IMG/VR virus record: IMGVR_UViG_3300027129_000023
Location: 1-24,793 of that record
Source: a virus
DNA: 24,793 nt
Reading direction: 5' to 3' (one strand)
This document shows, in pieces, positions 14,794 through 22,575 of the stretch. A program made the translations under genes and the position numbers. Every line of letters begins with the position of its first letter. Positions within the stretch are counted from its first letter, which is position 1. The notes beneath the pieces are model-generated. The model had not been told where the DNA came from. It ran no database searches and saw only the letters and a list, made by a program, of their open reading frames with translations.

Positions 14794-16587
14794 ATGCAAC
14801 ACTTGGGTATTGAAATTAATCTCGAACGAGATGGGCTCTTTGACGAATTAGGGCTTCTAAGAATGAAGGAAAGTTATATGACAGAGGACGAAGATAGTCC
14901 TCAAAAAAGGTTTGCTTTTGTGAGCAAAACATTTGGGTCAGACCTTCAACATGCACAACGCCTATATGATTACGCTTCCAAACATTGGCTATCCTATGCA
15001 ACTCCGGTCTTAAGTTTTGGTAGATCCAAACGTGGTCTTCCTATTTCTTGTTTTTTAAACTTTATTGAAGATACGGCGGAGGGGTTAGTTGAAAACTTAT
15101 CTGAAACAAATTGGCTTTCTATGCTTGGGGGTGGTGTGGGTATTGGGTTTGGTATCCGCTCTGCTGACGATAAGTCAACTGGTGTCATGCCTCATCTCAA
15201 AATGTACGATGCTTCCTCATTAGCATATCGCCAAGGTCGTACTCGTCGTGGTAGTTATGCAGCTTACTTAGACATTAGTCATCCTGACATCTTAATGTTC
15301 TTAGAGATGAGGAAACCTACTGGTGACCAAAACATGAGATGCTTAAACATGCATCATGGTATCAACATTACAGATGACTTTATGCAAATTATTGAAAGGT
15401 CTATGTTAGAAAAAGATGTAGATGATTCTTGGAATTTAGTAGATCCACATAGCCACGAAGTAAGAGAGACTGTGTCAGCAAAAGAACTATGGCAACGCAT
15501 TATGGAAATGCGTATGCAAACAGGTGAACCATATTTACATTTTATTGACGAATCAAATAGAAAACTACCAGAGTGGTTAAAAGATAAAGGGTTAAAGATT
15601 CACCAATCTAACCTCTGTTCAGAAATTATTCTACCTACTAACGAAGAAAGAACAGCGGTTTGTTGTTTAAGTAGTTTGAATTTGGAGTACTACGATGAAT
15701 GGAAAAATGAACCATTATTTTTACAAGATATTGCAGAAATGTTGGATAATGTTCTACAATATTTCATTGATAATGCCCCTGATGTTATTAGCCGTGCTAA
15801 ATTTTCTGCTTCTCGTGAGCGGAGCATCGGTATTGGTGCTTTGGGCTGGCATGCTTTATTGCAGCGAAAGAATCTTCCGTGGGAAAGTGCATTAGCTGTT
15901 AGTTTAAACAAGCAAATTTTTAATCATGTTAGGAAACATTTAGATGTTGCGAACAAAGCCCTTGGTACGTCTCGTGGCGAAGCTCCTGATGCAGTGGGTA
16001 GCGGGAACCGTTTTAGTCATATGCTCGCTATTGCTCCCAATGCCTCAACTAGTATCATCATGGGAAATACTAGTCCTAGCATCGAGCCTTATCGTGCTAA
16101 TGCTTATCGTCAAGATACACTTTCAGGATCCCATTTAAATAAAAATAGGTATCTTGATAAGATCATTCAAGAGAAAGCAAAGGGTGAGAAAGAAGACTTT
16201 GCAGATGACACTTGGAGATCAATTATTGCAAACGATGGATCAGTCCAGCATTTAGAATGGATGGATGAATACACAAGAGATGTTTTCAAGACAGCAATGG
16301 AAATTGACCAACGTTGGGTAATCCAACATGCAGCTGACAGACAAGAGTATATTGATCAAGCACAAAGTTTAAATGTATTCTTTAGACCTGATAGTAACAT
16401 TAAGTATATTCATGCTGTTCACTTCCAGGCTTGGAAGTCAAAATTAAAAACTATGTATTATTGTAGATCAGACAAAATTGCTAAAGCTGACAAAGTAGCT
16501 AGGAAGATCGAACGTGAAGTAATTAAAGAGATTGACTTAACTGCACTAGCTCAAGAGGAATCTGTTTGTATCGCTTGTGAGGGTTAA
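14794..16587 (+). CDS. nrdA: Ribonucleotide reductase class I large subunit NrdA
   Basis: A 597-residue catalytic subunit that reduces ribonucleoside diphosphates to deoxyribonucleotides together with NrdB. Visible active-site elements: C86 (LPISCFLN) and C290/C291 (AVCCLSSLN) for the redox pair, N273-L-C275-S-E277 with the thiyl-radical cysteine, the tyrosine pair Y555-Y556 (KTMYYCRS) for radical transfer, and a C-terminal C592-x-x-C595 for re-reduction by thioredoxin or glutaredoxin. The protein is much shorter than the roughly 750 residues of bacterial NrdA and begins without an ATP-cone, so dATP feedback inhibition is probably absent. AAAGG lies at 14783-14787. Three genes separate it from nrdB. 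Confidence 0.95.
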   Translation: MQHLGIEINLERDGLFDELGLLRMKESYMTEDEDSPQKRFAFVSKTFGSDLQHAQRLYDYASKHWLSYATPVLSFGRSKRGLPISCFLNFIEDTAEGLVENLSETNWLSMLGGGVGIGFGIRSADDKSTGVMPHLKMYDASSLAYRQGRTRRGSYAAYLDISHPDILMFLEMRKPTGDQNMRCLNMHHGINITDDFMQIIERSMLEKDVDDSWNLVDPHSHEVRETVSAKELWQRIMEMRMQTGEPYLHFIDESNRKLPEWLKDKGLKIHQSNLCSEIILPTNEERTAVCCLSSLNLEYYDEWKNEPLFLQDIAEMLDNVLQYFIDNAPDVISRAKFSASRERSIGIGALGWHALLQRKNLPWESALAVSLNKQIFNHVRKHLDVANKALGTSRGEAPDAVGSGNRFSHMLAIAPNASTSIIMGNTSPSIEPYRANAYRQDTLSGSHLNKNRYLDKIIQEKAKGEKEDFADDTWRSIIANDGSVQHLEWMDEYTRDVFKTAMEIDQRWVIQHAADRQEYIDQAQSLNVFFRPDSNIKYIHAVHFQAWKSKLKTMYYCRSDKIAKADKVARKIEREVIKEIDLTALAQEESVCIACEG

Positions 16588-17181
16588 GTGGATACCAAAA
16601 CTATAAGTAATAATCTTGCACACCTTATGGTTGCAACTGATGTTCTATTCTCTAATGAAGAGGTAGATAAAATTATAGCACAAGGTATCAAACTCCAAGC
16701 TGAAGAAGCGATTGTTAATACTAAAGAAGAAAGCACAGTAAAACATTCGACTCGTACTTGTAAGATAGGTTGGTTCTATCCTAACGAAGATACAAATTGG
16801 CTCTTTAATAAAATGATAGATCTCATTGGCAACATTAATGAAAATTATTTTAAGTTTGATCTTAATCAGTTTGAACCATTACAGTTTACAAGCTATGATA
16901 GTAGTCGTAAAGAGTTTTACGGAAAGCACATGGATTGCTCTATGGGTATTCCTCATGCAACAGCAAGTCGTAAATTAAGTATTACATTACAACTTAGTGC
17001 TGCAGATGAATATGAGGGTGGAGATCTTTTACTCTACCAATCAAAAGATCCTGCTACTGCACCTAAGAAAAAAGGTCAGTTAGTAGTATTTCCTAGTTAT
17101 GTATTACATGAAGTAACGCCAGTTACAAAAGGTACAAGATATAGTTTAGTAACTTGGGTCCACGGACCAATGTTTAGGTGA
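16588..17181 (+). CDS. 2OG-Fe(II) oxygenase, PKHD-hydroxylase-like
   Basis: A 197-residue oxygenase starting at GTG 16588 directly after the nrdA stop, with GAGGG a few bases before; an in-frame ATG at 16627 is the alternative. The iron ligands are H114-M-D116 (YGKHMDCSMG) and H174 (FPSYVLHEVTPVT), and R184 (TRYSLVTW) binds 2-oxoglutarate. Blocks RKLSITLQLS and EGGDLLLY complete the prolyl/PKHD-type fold. Substrate not readable from sequence. It is the third oxygenase of this superfamily in the window and the most canonical. Its position directly behind nrdA and before nrdB suggests co-expression with nucleotide metabolism. Confidence 0.85.
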   Translation: MDTKTISNNLAHLMVATDVLFSNEEVDKIIAQGIKLQAEEAIVNTKEESTVKHSTRTCKIGWFYPNEDTNWLFNKMIDLIGNINENYFKFDLNQFEPLQFTSYDSSRKEFYGKHMDCSMGIPHATASRKLSITLQLSAADEYEGGDLLLYQSKDPATAPKKKGQLVVFPSYVLHEVTPVTKGTRYSLVTWVHGPMFR

Positions 17182-17185
17182 TAAT

Positions 17186-17755
17186 ATGAAAGTTGGATTT
17201 AATTGTTCTAGCTTTGATTTGTTACATGCTGGTCATGTTACAATGTTAAAGATGGAAAAAGAAATGTGTGACTACTTGAAGGTAGCATTACAAGTAGATC
17301 CTACAATAGATAGACCTGGAGTTAAAAATAAACCAGTCCAATCAATTTATGAACGGTATGTTCAGTTACAAGCATGTAAGTATGTTGATGAGATTTTAGT
17401 TTATGATACAGAAGCTGAGCTTCTAAACTTAATCCAAACACAAACAATACACATAAGGTTTTTGTCCGAGGAATACCTAAATCGAGATTTCACGGGCAAA
17501 CAATACTGTATCGATCGAGGTATAGAGCTATTCTATCATCCAAGAGAACATACATACAGCAGTTCAGATTTAAGAAACAGAACATATGACCTCGAGAAGT
17601 TGAAAAAAGACCAGCTCGATGATGAAGTTCCACAACACTCACCAGAATTAATTAAGGAAAATACACCGCATGAAAAAGAACCTAACCCTTTTGGCTTTAC
17701 TCCTACTACTACCACTAAGCCTCGCCGCAAAAACAATAGAAGGAAAAATACATAA
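17186..17755 (+). CDS. Cytidylyltransferase-like nucleotidyltransferase
   Basis: A 189-residue protein of the HxGH nucleotidyltransferase superfamily, most like glycerol-3-phosphate or choline-phosphate cytidylyltransferases (TagD type). Nucleotide-binding motif H14-A-G-H17 (FDLLHAGHV), the ERYVQLQACKYVDEI helix near residues 56-70 and a C-terminal YSSSDLR (124-130) matching the S-x-S-x-x-[LI]-R motif. It would join a phosphorylated alcohol or sugar to CMP; the substrate is uncertain. Residues 135-189 are a charged, disordered extension (TTTTKPRRKNNRRKN) beyond the usual roughly 130-residue core, and its last 86 bases overlap the signal peptide region of the next gene. Confidence 0.8.
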   Translation: MKVGFNCSSFDLLHAGHVTMLKMEKEMCDYLKVALQVDPTIDRPGVKNKPVQSIYERYVQLQACKYVDEILVYDTEAELLNLIQTQTIHIRFLSEEYLNRDFTGKQYCIDRGIELFYHPREHTYSSSDLRNRTYDLEKLKKDQLDDEVPQHSPELIKENTPHEKEPNPFGFTPTTTTKPRRKNNRRKNT

Positions 17756-18110
17756 CTTCAAAGTATTGGCTGTTAAAGATGGCGATACAGTAGTTATTGA
17801 CGCACCTTACTTACCAGCACCACTAAAGCCACAATTATCTATTCGTATTCTTGGCGTTGATACACCTGAAAAAGCTCCACGTGCTAAGTGTGATATTGAA
17901 GCACAACGTGGTCAAGCAGCTACAGACTTTACTAAGAAAGCAGTAGCCAATGCAAAACAAATCCAAGTTGAATTAGTAGACTGGGACAAATTTGGAGGTC
18001 GAGTATTAGGAGATGTTATCATCGATGGTCAAAGATTAAGTTCATTACTTATTAAGAATAACCTAGCTCGTCCATACTTCGGTGAAGCTAAGCAAAGCTG
18101 GTGTAACTAA
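17670..18110 (+). CDS. Exported SNase-type thermonuclease
   Basis: A 146-residue staphylococcal-nuclease-fold protein with a Sec signal peptide: basic MKKN, a leucine-rich core to residue 18, probable cleavage after LAA at residue 20. Catalytic residues are present: D39 (KDGDTVVID), R59 (SIRILGV), D64-T-P-E67 and R111 (KFGGRVLGD). IKNNLARPY and a terminal SWCN complete the fold. It should hydrolyse DNA or RNA outside the cytoplasm, in the periplasm or medium. The start lies 86 bases inside the preceding gene, with AAGGA at 17654-17658. Possible roles are digesting extracellular or incoming DNA, or host-nucleotide recycling after lysis. Confidence 0.85.
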   Translation: MKKNLTLLALLLLLPLSLAAKTIEGKIHNFKVLAVKDGDTVVIDAPYLPAPLKPQLSIRILGVDTPEKAPRAKCDIEAQRGQAATDFTKKAVANAKQIQVELVDWDKFGGRVLGDVIIDGQRLSSLLIKNNLARPYFGEAKQSWCN

Positions 18111-18111
18111 T

Positions 18112-19092
18112 ATGACAACAAAATACAAACTTACCGAAACAAGAGATTTCTTCAAGCCTTTTAGTTATCCATGGGCATATGAAGCTTGGCTTAAGCACGA
18201 ACAAAGTCACTGGCTTCATTCAGAAGTTCCAATGATGGAAGATGTTAAGGATTGGAAGAAGAAACTGACTGATGAAGAAAAGAAGTTTTTAACTAATATC
18301 TTTAGATTCTTTACACAAGGTGACATCGATGTTGCTGGAGGATATGTTAAAAACTATCTACCTTACTTTCCACAGCCAGAAATTAGAATGATGTTAATGG
18401 GATTTGCTGCACGCGAAGCATTACACATTGCAGCATATAGTCACTTGATTGAGACTTTAGGGATGCCTGAGTCAACTTATAATGAATTTCTACAATATCA
18501 AGAAATGAAGGATAAGCACGACTATGTTACAGAACTCAGTTCGAAAAATGGTGACAAAGAGTCAACTGCAGCACACATCGCCGTCTTCAGTGCTTTTACG
18601 GAGGGCATGCAGCTTTTTAGTAGCTTTATTATGCTTCTTAATTTTCCTCGCCATGGTTTAATGAAAGGCATGGGTCAGATTGTGACCTGGTCTATTGTTG
18701 ACGAAACTCAGCATGCTGAAAACATGATTAAATTATTTAGAGAATATATTAAAGAAAATAATGAAATTTGGAATGATCAACTAAAATCTCGTATATATAC
18801 AATAGCAGAAAAGATGGTTGAGTTAGAGGATAAGTTTATTGACTTATCATTCTCTGGTTCAGACATGAGAGATCTAAAATCAGAAGATGTAAAAGAATAT
18901 ATCAGATACATTGCTGATCGACGTCTAATTAGTCTTGGCATGAAGGGTATTTTTAAACGCAAAAAGAATCCTCTACCTTGGGTAGAAGAGATGATTAATG
19001 CACCAGTTCATAGTAACTTTTTTGAAGCAAGATCAACTGATTATGCTAAAGGTTCATTGACTGGTAAATGGGAAGGTGACGTTTGGGCTTAA
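18112..19092 (+). CDS. nrdB: Ribonucleotide reductase class I small subunit NrdB
   Basis: I start it at ATG 18112, one base after the nuclease stop, rather than at the in-frame ATG 18082 inside the nuclease gene; this gives 326 residues. NrdB houses the diiron-tyrosyl radical that NrdA uses. Ligands and radical site are readable: E102-x-x-H105-x-x-x-Y109 (REALHIAAY) with Y109 as the radical tyrosine, E164 (FTEGMQLF), and E198-x-x-H201 (IVDETQHAEN); an acidic ligand lies in the HSEVPMMEDV segment (about 36-45). The retained tyrosine argues for a classical radical enzyme. The C-terminus (GKWEGDVWA) should dock on NrdA. Confidence 0.93.
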   Translation: MTTKYKLTETRDFFKPFSYPWAYEAWLKHEQSHWLHSEVPMMEDVKDWKKKLTDEEKKFLTNIFRFFTQGDIDVAGGYVKNYLPYFPQPEIRMMLMGFAAREALHIAAYSHLIETLGMPESTYNEFLQYQEMKDKHDYVTELSSKNGDKESTAAHIAVFSAFTEGMQLFSSFIMLLNFPRHGLMKGMGQIVTWSIVDETQHAENMIKLFREYIKENNEIWNDQLKSRIYTIAEKMVELEDKFIDLSFSGSDMRDLKSEDVKEYIRYIADRRLISLGMKGIFKRKKNPLPWVEEMINAPVHSNFFEARSTDYAKGSLTGKWEGDVWA

Positions 19093-19093
19093 A

Positions 19094-19939
19094 ATGAGAG
19101 ATATGATAACCGTCGCTTCAATGCAACGGAATGAAGAAAAATATATTTTAGAATGGATGGCCTACTACCTCTTACAGGGGGTAGATAGATTTGTCATTTA
19201 CAATCACATGAGTGAAGACGGCACAGAAGGACTCTGGCGCCGTCTTGCTCGTCATTATCACATCGAAATACATAATCGCGAAGGATATAATGTTCATTAT
19301 CCAATGCTTGAGCATGCTCTAACTGAAGTCTTACCTACAACAGATTGGTTAGTCTTCGCTGATATGGATGAGTTTTATTTTCCATTAGACCGCTTTACAT
19401 TAAGAGAAGTTCTTGAAGAACGAAAAGATTGGAACTGTTCTGCGTTTGGAGTCTATTGGTGTCAGTTTGGATCTAGTGGATATATAGATGATCCAGAATT
19501 AGTCTTACAAAGTTATGAACATCGTGGTCCTTTAAACTTAAGTACTAACCATCACATGAAGTCTATCGTAAAAGGTAGAGGACTTGCTGGTAAAGTTTCA
19601 GGCACTAATCCTCATGTCTTTACAACAGAATTTGGAACATTAGACTTCTGGGGTAGAGAAATTCCACCTCATGCAGGGCACAATGCAGGAGTTGAACCTT
19701 GTCATGAAGTGATGAGACTTAATCATTACCAATGTAAAAGTTTAGAGTATTTTAAAACTAAGAAGCAAGCAAGAGGATCAACAGCAGATCGTCCACCTGA
19801 AGCTCCAGGCGCTCAGATCCCAGATTCAGTATTTCATGACTATGATCACAACGAAGTGTTTGACAATAGTGCGTGGGTAAAGTATGGTTTCCAATTGAAA
19901 AACAAAATCCTTGAATTGAAAGAGAAGATAAATTTATGA
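19094..19939 (+). CDS. Glycosyltransferase, GT92/GT2-like fold
   Basis: I start it at ATG 19094 right behind the nrdB stop rather than at the ATG inside nrdB; this gives 281 residues. The N-terminus carries MQRNEEKYILEWMAYYLLQGV and FVIYNHMSEDGT, typical of the family formerly called DUF23/GT92. The metal- and nucleotide-sugar-binding D90-M-D92-E93 (LVFADMDEFYFP) is intact. RLNHYQCKSLEYF in the C-terminal half is another family block. No membrane span, so cytoplasmic. Likely transfers a sugar to a host or phage glycan; donor and acceptor unknown. It opens the glycan gene run, with an ATGA overlap to the next transferase. Confidence 0.8.
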   Translation: MRDMITVASMQRNEEKYILEWMAYYLLQGVDRFVIYNHMSEDGTEGLWRRLARHYHIEIHNREGYNVHYPMLEHALTEVLPTTDWLVFADMDEFYFPLDRFTLREVLEERKDWNCSAFGVYWCQFGSSGYIDDPELVLQSYEHRGPLNLSTNHHMKSIVKGRGLAGKVSGTNPHVFTTEFGTLDFWGREIPPHAGHNAGVEPCHEVMRLNHYQCKSLEYFKTKKQARGSTADRPPEAPGAQIPDSVFHDYDHNEVFDNSAWVKYGFQLKNKILELKEKINL

Positions 19940-20604
19940 TAATTCTAGCCACAATCCACGATCAAAACTACCGAGCCCTAGCAGACGAAACATGGGAAAA
20001 TAATAAAGTCCAATATGCAGAGAAGCATGGCTATGGATATCTAGCTAAGACAGATGACTTTTATGGCTTTCCTCCAGGCTTTGAAAAGATACAATTCTTA
20101 ATTGATACTTTAGATGAGTATCCAGACATTGAATGGATTTGGTGGACAGGAACAGACTCAATGGTCACAAACTTCAATACTAGAATTGAAGATAAGATTA
20201 AAGAAGTCCCAGAAGGTGTTAATATCATTATGAGTGCAGACTTCAATTTCGCAATCAATTGTGATAGCATCTTAATTAAGAATACAAAAGAAGCTAAAGA
20301 GTGGTTACAAGATATTATGGATCACATGCCAGAATATAAAGACCACCAATATAAAGAACAACAGTACATGCTAGACTCAGCAACAACATATACTGACATC
20401 ATGGAGATCATGCCTCAGAATTTTATGAACAGTTATGAGTATAAGATGTATAAGGTTCCACCATGGAATTACATGGAAACTGTTGACGTTCATGGTGAAC
20501 GTGGTCAGTGGGAAGAAGGTGACTGGTTGGTTCATTGGCCAGGCACACAACCATTAGAACGTAAGGAATTGGTAGAGGAATTTAAGAAAAAAATTATTTA
20601 TTAA
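19936..20604 (+). CDS. Glycosyltransferase, GMA12/MNN10 (GT34)-like
   Basis: A 222-residue protein. It shows the GT34-like pattern WIWWTGTDSMVTNF (residues 67-80) with a DxD-type aspartate D74, a central INCDSILIKN block, and GDWLVHWPGTQPL near the C-terminus, where the HWPG motif is characteristic of this family (alpha-galactosyl, xylosyl or mannosyl transferases). No membrane anchor. It overlaps the preceding transferase by ATGA, so the two probably add successive sugars to the same glycan. Donor sugar is not predictable. Confidence 0.75.
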   Translation: MIILATIHDQNYRALADETWENNKVQYAEKHGYGYLAKTDDFYGFPPGFEKIQFLIDTLDEYPDIEWIWWTGTDSMVTNFNTRIEDKIKEVPEGVNIIMSADFNFAINCDSILIKNTKEAKEWLQDIMDHMPEYKDHQYKEQQYMLDSATTYTDIMEIMPQNFMNSYEYKMYKVPPWNYMETVDVHGERGQWEEGDWLVHWPGTQPLERKELVEEFKKKIIY

Positions 20605-20614
20605 TGGGGTTATA

Positions 20615-21952
20615 ATGAGTAAAGAAAATATATTGAGTTTGATTGAAGAGTTTGTGAAAGAAAAGAATGCTGCCAAGACCTGGACAGCAGGAAAAGATTT
20701 CGTTAATTATGCTGGTCCATATTATGATCATCAAGAAATAATAGCTGCAGCAAGCACACTTCTTGATGGTTGGTTAGTGATGGGCAAAGATTGTCTCAGA
20801 TTTGAAAACAAATTTCCAAAATACTTAGGTAAAGAGCATGGCGTCCTAACTAATTCAGGATCGTCAGCCAACTTACTTATGATGACTGCTCTTAAAAGTA
20901 AGAGAGGTCATAACTTCCCCCCGGGCACGAAAGTGCTCATGCCCATTGCAGGGTTCCCTACCACACTCAACCCCACCCTGCAAGCGGGCTTCATTCCTGT
21001 GTTTCTTGATATTGAATATGAAACACTAAACCTTGATCTTGAGAAAGCAGAAGACTTACTTAAGAAACATGACATTAAAGTAATTACATTCGCACACGTA
21101 TTAGGTAATTGTCCTAATATGGATCAACTAATGGACTTAGTTAAGAAGTATAACTTAGTTCTATTAGAAGATTGTTGTGATGGATTAGGTTCAACCTATG
21201 ATGGAAAACTACTAGGATCATTCGGTGAAATGTCATCATGCTCATTCTATCCTGCACATCATATTACTATGGGTGAAGGTGGCTTTGTTGCATGTAGTGA
21301 TAAGAATACAGAAACGATTGTACGTTCTCTAAGAGAATGGGGTCGTGGTTGCTATTGTGTAGGACCAGAAGCTAACAAATTGAAATGTGGAACATGTGGC
21401 AAACGATTTGATAACTGGTTACCATCTATGCCAAATGAAATCTTTGATCACAAGTATGTCTATGATGAGATTGGTTACAACTTAAAACCAATTGAGCTTC
21501 AAGCATCTATGGGTCTTAAACAAATCGACAAACTAGAAGAGATTGGTAAGCTACGTCGTCGTAACTATCAATTGTTATTTAATATCTATGAGAAGTATGA
21601 GGAGTTCTTCTATCTACCAAGAGCTAGAGCTAAATGTGATCCAGATTGGTTTGCTTTCCCTCTTACTATTAGAAAAGATGCTCCATTCAAGAGAGCTGAG
21701 ATTGTAGATTACTTAGAAGAGAATTTAATTCAAACTCGACCATACTTTGCTGGTAACATTATGTTACAACCAGCTTATTCTGATTATGTTAATACACCTA
21801 TGTTATCAATGGAGTCATTACATAACGACTTCCCTGTAGCTAATCATGTTACAACTCATACTTATTTCCATGGCACAAGTCCTGTTATTACTCCAGAACA
21901 AATTGCCTATATAGGAGACAGGGTTGATGGTTTTATGAGTTTGTATCTATGA
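20615..21952 (+). CDS. rfbH: RfbH-type 3-dehydrase (E1) of 3,6-dideoxysugar synthesis
   Basis: A 445-residue DegT/DnrJ-fold enzyme. The usual PLP lysine is replaced by histidine in the signature PAHHITMGEGG (H215-H216), the hallmark of CDP-4-keto-6-deoxyglucose 3-dehydrase (E1). A cysteine group C246-x-C248-x9-C258-x2-C261 in GRGCYC and KCGTCGKRFD matches the iron-sulfur loop of E1 and separates it from ColD, which lacks the cluster. TNSGSSANLL binds the cofactor phosphate, and EDCCDGLGS holds the conserved aspartate. E1 removes the C3 hydroxyl using PMP and the cluster, normally with an E3 reductase, not seen here. The start at 20615 follows GGGGTT. An 88-base GC-rich patch lies inside (see findings). 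ATGA overlap with the next gene. Confidence 0.9.
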   Translation: MSKENILSLIEEFVKEKNAAKTWTAGKDFVNYAGPYYDHQEIIAAASTLLDGWLVMGKDCLRFENKFPKYLGKEHGVLTNSGSSANLLMMTALKSKRGHNFPPGTKVLMPIAGFPTTLNPTLQAGFIPVFLDIEYETLNLDLEKAEDLLKKHDIKVITFAHVLGNCPNMDQLMDLVKKYNLVLLEDCCDGLGSTYDGKLLGSFGEMSSCSFYPAHHITMGEGGFVACSDKNTETIVRSLREWGRGCYCVGPEANKLKCGTCGKRFDNWLPSMPNEIFDHKYVYDEIGYNLKPIELQASMGLKQIDKLEEIGKLRRRNYQLLFNIYEKYEEFFYLPRARAKCDPDWFAFPLTIRKDAPFKRAEIVDYLEENLIQTRPYFAGNIMLQPAYSDYVNTPMLSMESLHNDFPVANHVTTHTYFHGTSPVITPEQIAYIGDRVDGFMSLYL

Positions 21953-22575
21953 CGGTTGATGAATTAAAACAATTCGAGAAGGATATTGGAGATAGCTTTA
22001 ATCGAGCAGAGATTAAAGCTCCAATCCATTTATATGATGGTAATGAAGAACAGATATTAGAAGTCTTTAAGCTCATTGATATAAAGAATGATTGGATATG
22101 TGCTACATGGCGTAACCATTATCAGTGTCTTCTAAAGGGTGTGCCTCCAGAATATTTAAAAGAAAAGATTCTTGAAGGTAAGAGCATGGTCATGAATCTT
22201 CCTGAATATAAAATTCATTGCTCAAGTATTGTTGGTGGCATTCCATCTATTGCTGTTGGTTTAGCTGCTGCAGCTAAATTAAGAAACACTGGCGAAAAGG
22301 TTTGGTGCTGGGTTGGTGATATGTCTGCTGAAACTGGAGCATTTCACGAAGCATTAAAGTATGCCAGAGCTCAAAAATTACCTATTACATTTGTTATTGA
22401 AGATAATGAACTATCTGTCGAGACTCCAACAAAAGAAGTTTGGGGTGACGATAAGTGGTATATAAAAAATCCAAAAGTTCACGGTCGCTATGTCACAGAT
22501 GAAAATCTAATCTATTACCACTACAAGAATGCAAAGTATCCACATGCTGGAGCTGGAGTGAGGGTACAATTTTGA
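21949..22575 (+). CDS. Thiamine-diphosphate enzyme, alpha (E1-alpha-like) subunit
   Basis: A 208-residue protein resembling the PP-binding domain of the pyruvate dehydrogenase E1 alpha subunit. Visible: CATWRNHYQCLLKGVP (residues 51-66) as in the substrate-channel region, SSIVGGIPSIAVGLAAAAK (92-110), and the ThDP/Mg motif G123-D-M through D152-N153 (WVGDMSAETG to VIEDNELSV). It is much shorter than the usual 330-370 residues. With the beta gene, whose start overlaps its stop, it probably forms a two-subunit enzyme. In this sugar cluster it may transfer a two-carbon acetyl unit from pyruvate to a ketosugar, as AviB1/AviB2 and YerE do, rather than belong to a central-metabolism complex. Confidence 0.82.
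   Translation: MTVDELKQFEKDIGDSFNRAEIKAPIHLYDGNEEQILEVFKLIDIKNDWICATWRNHYQCLLKGVPPEYLKEKILEGKSMVMNLPEYKIHCSSIVGGIPSIAVGLAAAAKLRNTGEKVWCWVGDMSAETGAFHEALKYARAQKLPITFVIEDNELSVETPTKEVWGDDKWYIKNPKVHGRYVTDENLIYYHYKNAKYPHAGAGVRVQF

Noticed and set aside
15695-16138. Two hydrophobic + strand frames inside nrdA
   Set aside because: They lie over conserved NrdA catalytic sequence, have no ribosome binding site or lipobox, and their hydrophobicity comes from frame-shifted AT-rich codons.
18082-18111. Upstream ATG for nrdB at 18082
   Set aside because: It would add ten residues read from inside the nuclease C-terminus; ATG 18112 directly after the nuclease stop is the better start.
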